Assembly: GCA_016748015.1 (NCBI GenBank)
Contig: JAAOMT010000441.1
Span: 260,005-324,004, forward strand
Source: Geosiphon pyriformis
Lineage: Eukaryota > Glomeromycota > Glomeromycetes > Archaeosporales > Geosiphonaceae
DNA: 64,000 nt
Reading direction: 5' to 3'
Shown: positions 44,296 to 54,001 of the stretch, in pieces
How positions within the stretch are numbered: the first letter of the stretch is position 1
Layout: each line of letters starts with the position of its first letter
Position numbers and translations under genes: made by a program
Notes under the pieces: generated by a model
Seen by the model: the letters and a program-made list of their open reading frames with translations, nothing else
What the model was told of the DNA's origin: nothing
The model's database searches: none

Positions 44296-45730
44296 AAAAC
44301 AAAACCAACACCTATTTAAATTAACAGCATCAAAACAACAAACAATAAACCCCGAAAACTACAACAATTTCAAACAATATTTGGAGACATTAAAAATCCC
44401 AACAGATTGATCCTCAGACGAAAAACATCAGTTACAACAACAAGCCAAACAATATTTTTTACACAACAACATTATCTATTATCAAAATTTTAAAAACCCA
44501 ACCAAACCACTCAGATTAATACAAGAACAGGAAAAAAGGACCATTTTATACAATATGCACTCAGATCCTTCATTAGCACACTTTGGAAAAGATAGCACCA
44601 TCCAAAGAACATTAGAATACTACTTTTGGCCTCGAATAAGAAAAGACATTCACGAATATGTCGAATCTTGTGATAGTTGTCAAAGAAAAGGAGGAACTCG
44701 CCCTACAGAACCTTTAAATCCAATCAAAGTTGAACAGCCTTTTGACAGAGTTGGTATCAATTTAGTCGGACTACTATCTATTATCACTCAAGGAAACCAT
44801 TATATTGCAGTAGCTGTAGACTATCTTACTAAATGGCCTGAAGCCAGAGTCATTCAATGAGCAGATGCAAAATCAGTAACAAATTTCATCTATGAAGACA
44901 TTATTTGTAGACATGGATGTCCAATTGAACTTTTATCCGATCAGGGAACACACTTTGTGAACAACCTGATACAAGAAATTTGTGAACAATTTAATGTCAA
45001 AAGACCTCTGTCTTTGCCCTACCATCCACAAACAAACGGACTTGTGGAACATTTTAACAGAACATTGTGTGAGTCATTAGCCAAAGTCTCAACTAATTTT
45101 GAGCAAGAATGGGATCTTTTTATTCCATCAGTGTTACTAGCATATAAGACATTAAAACAAGATACCACGAAACACACACCATTTGATTTAACTTATGGAA
45201 GGACAGCAATGTTACCAATCAGTTTTACAGTGGAAACATACCCAGCACAACCGATCGATGAAAACAATTTCCAAGAAATGCTTCAGCGAAGAGCCTACAC
45301 TCTGCTTAGCACATTGGAAAGAAAATGACAAATAGCAGCCACCCATATTGAACACTCCCAAGCTCAACAAAAAGAACAGCATGATGACAAATTGCTTTCA
45401 GTCACCAATAAATTCAAAATTGGAAACAAAGTTCTCTTACACAAAACTAAAGCTGAAAAACAATGGAGTGGAAAATTTGAAAATAAATGGGATAGACCAT
45501 TCTTTATCCATGAAGTCCTAGGCAATGGATCATACAAGCTAAGACTTGATGACAAAATTCTAACAAAAGTTGCACATAGAAATCGTTTGAAACACTATTA
45601 TTCCAGAAACAATCCTGAACCATTAATTCCACAAATTGGTACACATTCCCCTTTAGTCAGTCCCAAAAATATTCCCCAAAACTTAGAACCAATAGTTGTT
45701 ATTAAACAACCTCCCAACCTGAACACTTAA
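44296..45730 (+). pseudogene. pol: Integrase of element E, frame +1 to RT
   Basis: The reading frame shifts by one between RNase H and integrase. Sense: KQNQHLFKLTASKQQ, a TGA, then the zinc-binding region with MHSDPSLAHFGK and ESCDSCQRKGG. The core has GINLVG (Asn at 44759-44761 for the first Asp), LLSDQGTHF and NGLVEHFNRTL. TGA stops near 44858 and 45326 stand where the other elements have Arg. The C-terminal part FKIGNKVLLHKTKAEKQ, then WDRPFFIHEVLGNGSYKLR (GPY/F-like), is open at 45392-45730. No chromodomain is seen. Confidence 0.9.
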
Positions 45731-45840
45731 TTTAATTTTACTAGTTATTCTTTTATAATTTAGAAACAATCTCACAAAAACAAAACAAAAATAACATAAA
45801 ACCCCATACACCAAAAATTATTTTTTTTTATTTTTTTCAA

Positions 45841-46569
45841 ATGCTTATAATGACTATTCCTCAAAACATTCAACAATTATTCCAAAAACTAATGCTAGCT
45901 TTAAAAACAATACCCAAATTATCCATTACTGTTACTAGAAACCACATAAATTATACCCAAACAGAAGTAGTTACAAAATTAGCCCCAAATTCATGAAAAT
46001 ATTACCCATATAAAAAGAACACAAGAAGTTATACTGGAATTCACCTGCCAGAACTTTTAAAGCTTGTTTTAAGAGAAAACCTAATGCTCACTTTGATTAG
46101 TATTCCACCAAATGCTACAATTCAACAAAAACTTCAACTGTGTCTCAATAAGGAAAACACTGAATATCTTCCAATCTATAGATATTTTCACATTGGAAAA
46201 ACACTCTATGAACGGAAACTGGAACTTACAACAGCAAACCTCACAAAAGAAGCTATTCAGAAACAACTCCACAACAAATTCAAGACAACAGCTGGATCAA
46301 CAAACAGTTGCTACAGGCTTAGAGCTGCTCTTAAACTTTATGACCTATTTCACACCTGTGAAAACGTACTACAAAACCCAATTTTTCAACCTTTGAAGAT
46401 TCAATATATTGGAAAGCTCACAGAACTAAAATTTCAACAATTTTCAGACCAAATTTTTTCAATAATTTTGAATTATTATCTGGAAATAACAGACAGTACT
46501 TGGACTTCAATGGAGCTCAGTCTTGAGAAGGAGGTTATGTTACCAAATGAAATTAGAGATATTATTTAG
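45841..46569 (+). pseudogene. ORF3 of element E (unknown function), one internal stop
   Basis: ATG 45841 opens MLIMTIPQNIQQLFQKLM; TGA 45994-45996 interrupts it once (likely TGG); it then runs to TAA after RDII, past the start of the 3' LTR. About 242 residues. YFHIGKTLYERKLEL and GKLTELKFQQFSDQI correspond to segments of ORF3 in D, and the N-terminal part (NIQQLFQKL against NIHSLAQQLFQLI) also aligns. No signal peptide, membrane helix, Cys motif or coiled-coil heptad is clear. The stretch 45731-45840 is a non-coding A/T-rich spacer. Confidence 0.8.
46525..46537 (+). other. Polypurine tract of element E
   Basis: AGAAGGAGG followed by TTA immediately before TGTTACC of the 3' LTR. It is the expected plus-strand primer, and it lies inside the coding frame of ORF3. 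Confidence 0.7.
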
Positions 46570-47517
46570 CATGAAATTATCTTATAATTCCTATCATTAA
46601 GTAGCATATATTATCATCAAATGATCACTTATTACATTAGCAAAAATGTCCAAAATTATCATTTAAATTAATAAGCCAAATTGTACACAACACAAATGTA
46701 ACCTAATTGCGATGATCAATCATGCAATACCCCGAACTATGTAACATTCAGAAGTTCACCGAAATTTGTAGAAATTTGCCAAAATAATTGATAGTTCACC
46801 GAAATATCTAATAGTTTGCCGAAATAACTTGTAGTTTGCCGAAATGTATCTTTAGTTCAGCGAAATTGTAGAAAATAGCAAAGTTCAAGTTTATAGAATA
46901 GTATTACAACAAGTTGTATAAAAGAAGAGCTTATCTCTTCGAGAAAATATATCTTACTTTAGATTTATCTCTTAAAAACCATTTCTATATACACAAAAAA
47001 AGAAATAAATATCAAATAATTCGAAAAACCAAATTTTTTAATTATTTTACTTGGAAAATCCCCAAAACCCAACTAACATTTCAAAATTGATTAGCTACCA
47101 ATTTCAGTAAACTGTTAGTAACTCCAGGCCTAAATAGAAAACGTTTCCCTTGACAAAATTCTATTTCTTTTACATTTCTTTTATTTTCTTTTATTTTTCT
47201 TATTATAATTATTAGGGTAGCCTACAGACAAGATTCCTGTAGAAAAGTTGACTTTTACAGCAAAGTAACTATACATTTTAGTGAACTTCCAGACGAGCAA
47301 TTCCTGGAAAAGAGTTGACGTTTACTACAATGTAACTACATAAAGTAACTGGCAAGGAATTGGCCATTCCACTTATAAGCCCAGCAGTTCAAATTATAGG
47401 AAATAATTTGAAGATAAATTCAGTTACTGAAGGTTCAACTACATCCAGAAAACGTGAATTCACAGCAAATAAGTATCAACAACATTACAGAAAAGAGACC
47501 AAAAACCGCCAGTAACA
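46538..47517 (+). repeat. 3' LTR of element E (980 bp)
   Basis: Edges TGTTACC and AGTAACA. Nearly collinear with 37650-38628 and the most similar LTR pair in the window, which fits E being the last insertion of its branch. It contains the GTTCACCGAAAT-type array and TATAAAAG (46917-46924). Confidence 0.96.
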
Positions 47518-49743
47518 CTGGTTGTTGGGTGTGGTGTTTTCTGGAGTAACCAGGAGACTTAAATAGTTTTGGGAATTTGGGTTTTGGGTGGCACCTGTAC
47601 CCAAATTCCGAGAACAGAGTCCGGAGCTTTGGTGAAAGGGGCTGGGAATTGGTTAATAAACAATCATCACCGATTTCCAATTTTAAGCAATTCTGGGTCT
47701 TGGGTTTCCTGATGTCATTATAGCTAAGTTTTGGATTGGTGTTTGGATTGGTGGTTAAGACTAATAAATTATTTGGGGCTGTGGCTAATAAATTACTGGA
47801 GGCTGCTGTTGATAAATTGCCAGTGGTTGTAATTGATAAACTGGAGGTTGATAGATTGGTTGCTGCATCATTGGTAGGTAAGTATTTTGATATTGATATT
47901 GATTTTAATTTGGATAATAGTTCGGAGTTTGGAACCAGCAGTTAGGGTTTCTGTATTGATTTCCCGATTGTTGGTTGCTATAAGTATGACAATTAACTCA
48001 AATATGGCCTCATTTACCACAATAGTGGCAGATATGTATTTCCTGTTGCCACTGTTGATTGGTCAATGAAGATGAACATGGTTGATTTTGGGCATAATTA
48101 AAGTTTCTTTGATTATTGCATCATTGGGGAGGCTGATAAATAGCATGATTTTCAGCTAAGTATCTTTCCAATTTCTTATTAATTGATTTACTGAACTTCT
48201 CTAATTTGGAATCCAATTCAGATGATCCATTCATTACTAGATTAATGGCTTGTGTGTGGTTGGCCTCTGACTCAGCAGATTCAAAATCTCTGGCACATGT
48301 AACTGTGTCTTGAAGTGTGCCTGGATGCAATGGACATATATGTTACAAGATGCTGCTATGCAGGCCACAGATAAACTGGTTGAGGATCTGTGGTGCTGTG
48401 AAATAGTTGGCGTCAATTGCTTGAATTTGGCGTAGATTTTAATGGAAGTGTCCTAGATAAGTAGTGACTGCTTCAGTTTCTCCTTGTTTCATGGTTGTGA
48501 ATGTGTTGACTAGGTGATTGATGCTGTTATTGTTGCTAAAGTATTTTAGGAATTCCACTTTGAAGGCATTGAAATCTTGTGGTTTATTAATCAAGCTCTA
48601 ATACCAGAAATCAGCAGTATCTTTGAGAAAGTAGGGAATGGCTTGCATTGTTCGGATGTCATTCTATCCGTTGGCTGCAATGGCTTTTTCTACATTATTT
48701 AGCCATACTTAGGCATCATCCTCTTCACCAGTAAAGTTGTCAAGTTTTGCAATTGGTGTGTAAGCCAGTGGATCTAAGTTGGGTTGTTGTGATGGCTGTT
48801 GAAGCGGTTGTTGTGGTACTGGTTGTTGTGATGGAAGTGGCTGCTATATGGGTTTGGCTATTGGATTAATTGGCAGTTGATTGATGACGATTACTGGAGG
48901 TAAGTTTTGCTGATTAATTAATTTGGGATTTAGATTGTTCTGTCTTTGATAATTCAGAGTTTTGATTTCTGAATTTTCTAGATTTAGATTTTGTTGAGTT
49001 TGAAAATTCGGGGTTTCAACTTCCAGGTTTTTAGTGATCGGGTTCTGGTAAGTAAATTCTTGTTCCTCAGATTCTTCTTCCTCTTTTTCTGATTTTGTTA
49101 CTTCTCACAGATCAGAAATTCCGAAATCTGGTGGCAATAGCAGTGATTGGAGGCCTGATGGAGTTGGTAATCACGAGTTAAATTCTTTAAAGTATTCACC
49201 ATATGGTCCTAATAAGTCTGTTTTCTCTTGTTTACTTTGAAATAGAAATCTTCCAAATGCTGATGTCACATTTGATGTGGACGTGCCTGTAGATATAATA
49301 TTAATGGCACTTCCTAGTGTGTAGTGATAGGATGGAGCAGTTGGTGATTCAACTCTTGTTTTCTTCTAAGTGAGTGGTTGTATCCTTTTGGGTGTTACCA
49401 CTGGTGTTTGTAGTTTTTTTTTGTCTTTACTGGCATAAGTAATTGGATATCTTTGTTGGGTGTGATGTTTAATTTCTTTGTTGATCTTAGTAATGATGGA
49501 GGCAAAATTGTGATTTGTTAGCAGGTTGGTATTTTGAATTAATTCTTTGTAGAAAGTTTCCTTGGCTGATTTAGTATTTACTGGTGTTCTTAACAAAGAG
49601 GAAATCTTTTTGTTGACATAGAAATTAAAGGCTGATTCGGCAGATATATGATTGTGGTTTAATCTTAAGTGTTGACAATAGTATTGAAATAAGAATTTCG
49701 CAAATCCTAAATGGTTTGCTCCTATGTTTTCTGATTCTGCCAC
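47518..49743 (-). pseudogene. gag: Gag of element D
   Basis: The N-terminal helical domain is open at 49366-49743 (GFAKFLFQYYCQHLRLN; TQQRYPITYASKDKKKLQT) and starts at GTG in AAAAGTGGCAGAA; the frame has a TGA in the PBS region and no ATG. Capsid-like pieces run 48121-48800. The knuckle at about 48000-48045 keeps its four ligands (CHYCGK, His, Cys) but has TGA codons inside. Element E interrupts the frame at 47518, between the Ser/Asn-rich tail and protease. Confidence 0.86.
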
Positions 49744-49786
49744 TTTTGGATGGTGTTTGTTGGTGCTGATTCTCTGTAAGATTATA

Positions 49787-49862
49787 CTTCACAGGAAGCA
49801 CCAAATGTTACAGGTGACAATTTCTAGTGTTGAATTAAATACGAACCCATAACTTAGTGCTC
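49787..49862 (-). promoter_or_regulatory. PBS and U5-PBS hairpin of element D
   Basis: PBS sense TGGTGCTTCCTGTGAAG (49787-49803). The inner U5 segment (49846-49862, sense GAGCACTAAGTTATGGGT) can pair with 49796-49815. Where the partner LTR reads ACCUGUAAC, the inner strand GUUAUGGGU still pairs through two G-U wobbles, while B (3' LTR) has the Watson-Crick version GTTACAGGT. Confidence 0.62.
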
Positions 49863-50681
49863 AAAGCTATTCTCGTTGTTGATAATCTAAGGTTTGGTAT
49901 TTGAAGGTTTTGTATCTGAAGGGTTTGGTTGAGTTCTTTATATAATGGACAGAGATTCAATGGTGATAGTTTTTTTCGTAGCTTCTCGAAACTGCAGTTT
50001 TGTCAATTTCTTTCTCAGCTTGATGGCTGGTATTCCTCCTGGTAAGCTATCCTTAATCGAGTGTTCTACACTTATTTCTGGGTCTTTTACCAGTCACATT
50101 TATCCCTGACATTAGTGCCCACACGTTAATCCTCAATAGAGTTAGTAAACAACAATAAAATCAAAGCAAAAAAATAAAGAAAATAAAATAAAATAAAGAA
50201 AGAAAAGAAATAAGCCAAGGTGATTTACAAGTTAGTATTCTGTCAATAGCCATGATCAAGAGCTATTGTTCCAGTGTGGTTAAGTATCAATTACTATCAA
50301 CATGAAGTGTTGATAGTGGAAATGGATTTGAGATAATAAATAGTTATTTATTAGATGCTTGTAGTTTGGAGAGTTGCTTCGATTAAATCTAAACTAAGAG
50401 GTCTGTCTTTTCAGTTTCTAATCCTGCTGCTATATATACATAATTAAGATTCCTCAATTCCTCAATTTTTCACAACAGAAATCCTGGAATTCCTGGAATC
50501 CTGTAATTTTTTTGAGAGGAATTCTAGAATTCTGGAATCCTGCGATTCCTTGTCAGGAAATCCTAAAATTCCTTGAATTCTGCAATTCCTGAGAAGAATC
50601 CTGGAATTCCATATTTATTACGCTTACTTCTGATTGGCTAATAATCATGCTAATATATTTTCTATATTTCTATGAGTAACA
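49806..50681 (-). repeat. 5' LTR of element D (876 bp)
   Basis: Edges TGTTACAGGTGACA and GAGTAACA. TATA-like sequence at about 50428-50442 and repeats with TTCTAGAATTCTGGAA at about 50520-50545. The right flank belongs to the C-family solo LTR. Confidence 0.94.
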
Positions 50682-51696
50682 TTGAGTAGAAAAACCAATC
50701 CAAAGTTATAAAAAAACGTGACCAAAATGTGACATAACACAGAATAGCATGCAATAATATTAGATAATGTGTTATAATATAAGATAACATATTATAATGC
50801 AGGATAACACAGAATAATATGTAATAATATCAGATAATGTATTATAACATAGGATAATGTAGAAAAATGAAGCAATAACAGAAATAACAAAGCAATAGCT
50901 AGTGATAGTGAAACAATTAAAAGCAATCTTGTAAAACCAAAAGAATATATAAAAGCAAGTAGTTGTAAAAGTTAGAAAAAAAGACAGATAAATACAAACC
51001 TCTAAACAAGAATCAAATATCCATACCCCTTCATCATTTATTATCTTCCCTATTTCATCTTCTGAAATAAACCAATTATTAAAAAAATCAAAATCACAAA
51101 TTCATGTTCTCAAACTTCATGAAATTTACATAAATTAACTCTTGTCTTGTACCTTCGTTCTAGGACAGATGCTCTTAGCATAACTGTCTCGAATAATTAA
51201 TGATTTGAATCAATTGCTTTTGATCATGGCAATTGATGATACTAATTTATCTTTCCTTTTTTTTCTTTTCTTTTCTTTTCTTTTTCTTTTCTTTTTCTTT
51301 CTTATTTTTTTGTGGAATGGCAACATAATAAAATTAACTGTCTGGAAATAGACTTCATAATAGCTTGGTAAAAGAGGGAAGCTCCCCCTAAGTTTTGGAT
51401 ATTAATATTATCTTGTTAGCTTATTAAAAGGGCAAAAAGACAACACCAGACCTTAATGACTGCACTTGTTAGCTCAGAGAAGAAAGCTCACATCTATGGA
51501 AAACATTGCAATCGATGGAAGACAAACTCTGTGCCTTATAACAAAAAAACTCAATGGGTAAATTCACATCTAGGAATAGACTTTTAGAGACTGATAACCA
51601 AGACTAAGCCAACAAAATTACGTGAAAGATGCATCTCCAATAATTGAGAGCACCAAACATTACCAGTTCCATTACCTACCAAGTTTACCCATAACA
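50682..51696 (+). repeat. Solo LTR (C family), main part
   Basis: Reverse complement of the C LTR: starts TTGAGTAGAAAAACC, holds the ATAACATAG-type array (about 50735-50880), a TTTTC-rich tract (51250-51306) and GAGAGCACCAAAC (about 51645), and ends CCCATAACA. With the left piece at 30615-30624 it is about 1.02 kb. CCAC at 30611-30614 and 51697-51700 is a perfect 4-bp duplication, so this is a solo LTR in L1, later split by D. Confidence 0.88.
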
Positions 51697-53346
51697 CCAC
51701 CAAAGAAGAAAACTCAGAAAGAATAGAAGGAGTAGATGTCTTTATATAAGACAAAAAACTGACAAAATGTGATTTAAACATCTTGAGAGTTTTAGAAAGA
51801 GAAAGTAGAGCAACTTTGTAGTTTACAGCCAAGTGGCTTGTCTCTTAACACTGAAAACAATACCAGCAACCAGGAGTTTTCCACCAAATATAGCATTTTT
51901 TTAGTGTATCAGTCTTTAATACTACAGCATTCAAATCAATCTAAGAACCAAATATAATCAGAACAAACTGAAAATAATGACCAGACTTAGAAGAATGAGA
52001 AATAAAACATGTCTGACCACTAACTTAAGAAATCATATTACTAATTTCAAAGCTGTGCAGCCAGAGGAAAGATTGACCAATTTGGTCTTAAACTTATTAC
52101 AAAACAGAATAGTTTCATTTTAATTCATCAAAAAAAGGATTCTAATACTATTTTTGTCCACCAAAACTGATTAATAATTCAAAGCAGACACAATAGAGTC
52201 CAACTTTTCAAAATAAACAATTACATACTGCCAAATGCCAACAAGTTTTAGCACAATATAAGCAATACCATCAAACACACTAAGAGCTATTTTAATATTA
52301 GCAGCAAACACACCTAAAGACATATCACATAATGTAACAGTAGTAAAAAGAGAACCAAACTCAGAAATCACCAAAAACTTGGCAATTTTGAAGGTGGTTA
52401 AACAAACAAAGCTCATAAGTTCAACCAAGAACACAGCTTTCAAAGACACTTGAGAAGCAAATTTCATACAGAAAAGCTTTATATTGTCTTTTAACACTAA
52501 TTTTGCATTCAGAAAACCATGTACAGACTGAAAAACAGTCTTAATATGAGCCAATTTGATCTTAAAAGTAGCACCAGGTACTAGAATAGAGACCACTCAT
52601 CCAACAAATCTTTAACAACTAATAATAGTTTTCCAAGCACTATTAGCAGCAGCACCAGAAACCAGAGAAGAAGATAAATCAGTTTCCATCTGATCAGCCC
52701 AGTTCTTAAGAACAGATGACCCAACAGAAAATGGTTGTTTTGCTTCTAAAACCAGCAATAATCTGTCAGAAGACACCATATTTGACAACACAGCCAGTAG
52801 TTGATCTTGGCTCATTTTAGATGATATGTTAGATAATACAACAGAGATTTTATCAGAAATTTCATTTGGAACCACAAAGGGATTCGGTGTAACAATAGCA
52901 GAGACAAGTGACTGTTTCTATTTTTCTGAACTTTTGGTTTTTTTGACCATTTTTTTTGAAGAAGAAGTGCTAATAGCACCAAATGTTAAAGCTATGAAGA
53001 AGAATACCAGCTTGTTAACTAGTTTATTATTAAACACTTTTAGGCTTTTAGTAAGAGTGGAGACAATACTAAAACTAATTCAAGTGTATTTCTTTGAGAA
53101 AACTTTAACTGATAAAAAACCAGCCAAAGATAAGGAAGTTGCTTCAGTAGCTACTAAAAACAGCTTTTTACGATTATCAGATAAAGGAAAGACTTTTAAA
53201 ACATTCTGTCTAGTTGTTTCTACAACAGAGAAAGTTCTTCTGATTAAAATTTTATTAAATATCTTAGGAAAAATATTAGGTGCAGTTTTTTTACTCTTTG
53301 CTTTAGTCATGGCATAAAATTAAGAAGACAAAAAGTTTTTTTTTTT
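51697..53346 (-). pseudogene. L1 ORF1, N-terminal part
   Basis: ATG at 53310 opens MTKAKSKKTAPNIFPKIF. Pieces: 53080-53310, then 52612-52875 (MSQDQLLAVLSNMVSS; SSVLKNWADQMETDL), 52171-52596 (ATFKIKLAHIKTVFQSVHG; an RRM-like segment GIWQYVIVYFEKLDS), and a CCHC-like CFQC...H...Y stretch near 51850 with the last Cys changed to Tyr. Such RRM plus knuckle ORF1 proteins bind LINE RNA. Stops are moderate. No enzyme domain follows. The start lies only about 35 bp from the element's 5' end. Confidence 0.75.
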
Positions 53347-54001
53347 ATTAATAATTATAATAAAAAAAATAAAAAAAAATAAAAAAAATGTAAAAAAAAT
53401 AGAGTTTTATTAAAGAAATTATTTTTTGATTTAGCCTGAAGTTACTAACAAATTACTGAAATTAGTAACTAATCAATTTAAAAAACATTAATAAAGTTTT
53501 GGAAAATTTTAAGTATAAATAGTTATGAAATTTTAATTTTTAAGTATTTGGTATTTTTATTACTTTGTGGAAAGCTAATTAATATAAATTAAGATAATTC
53601 TAAGTAAAATAAGATATGATATTTTTTCAAAAAGAGAAGCTCTTCTTTTATACAACATGTTGTAGTATTAATTTATAAACTTAAACTTTTTTTTTGTTAT
53701 AATTTTGATAAACTAAAGATATATTTTGATAAACTATAAGTTATTTTAATAAATTATTAACTATTTTAGTAAATTTCTACAAATATTAGTGAATTTTTAA
53801 ATGTTACATAGTTTAAAGTATTGTATAATTTGATTATTTTAATTTCTATTATATAAATTGAGTTATTAATTAAATAATAATATTTAATAATTTGATTAAA
53901 TAATAAATAATAATATAAAATAATATTAATATAGCTAATTAATAATAAAAATTATTAAAGTAATTTATATTAGTTAATAACTAAAATTCTATTGGTAATA
54001 T
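53347..54001 (-). repeat. E2 5' LTR, U3-side part, AT-decayed
   Basis: Reverse complement matches 37650-38325 of E (for example CTTTTATACAACATGTTGTAGTA corresponds to the TATAAAAG region). The E array of TTCACCGAA appears as decayed GATAAACTA-like units. Ends TTGGTAATA at 54001. Confidence 0.8.

Larger units (their letters stand above)
37650..47517 (+). mobile_element. Ty3/gypsy element E, youngest and best preserved (9.9 kb)
   Basis: Plus-strand element with LTRs 37650-38628 and 46538-47517, PBS 38631-38648, gag-pol in one frame from about 38674 to 44295, integrase in the next frame, ORF3 in frame 1 again, and a purine tract before the 3' LTR. Target duplication TTGG (37646-37649) / CTGG (47518-47521) inside D. 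About a dozen stops, mostly TGA for CGA/TGG or TAA for CAA. The dUTPase and RT YLDD are intact; the first integrase Asp is Asn. Confidence 0.96.
30625..50681 (-). mobile_element. Ty3/gypsy element D, carrying element E
   Basis: LTRs 30625-31501 and 49806-50681, PBS 49787-49803, polypurine tract about 31502-31519. The D interior without E is about 8.4 kb: gag (47518-49743), protease and Cys-rich, dUTPase, RT, RNase H, integrase, ORF3. Possible target duplication CCAA (30621-30624) / TTGA (50682-50685), three transitions apart, so weak. Integrase Glu is Lys, dUTPase Asp is Asn, RNase H Asp is Asn; RT YLDD is intact. Confidence 0.92.
10663..53346 (-). mobile_element. L1: ORF1-only LINE-like element, split in three
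   Basis: Sense is right to left: ORF1 start at 53310, pieces 53346-51697, 30614-30337 and 11028-10663, then a short A-rich tail (10663-10675 on the plus strand as T). It sits in the E2 LTR with a degenerate target duplication, CTTAATGATT (10653-10662) against ATTAATAATT (53347-53356). No endonuclease, RT or RNase H follows ORF1; the 3' region comes directly after it. It may be a non-autonomous non-LTR element or an internal deletion. Confidence 0.78.
9594..54001 (-). mobile_element. Gypsy element E2 (E family), host of most of the nest
   Basis: Two widely separated pieces join into one 5' LTR of the E family (10352-10662 and 53347-54001), preceded in sense by a gag fragment at 9594-10351. 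The gap is filled by the L1 LINE and its own insertions. Element A cuts gag at 9594, so the E2 pol and 3' LTR should appear left of this window. The LTR ends at 54001 with TTGGTAATA (from TTGGTAACA). The decay is strongly AT-biased. Confidence 0.82.

Noticed and set aside
45841-46569. ORF3 as an envelope gene
   Set aside because: No signal peptide, no hydrophobic membrane segment, no Cys pattern; only its position resembles env.
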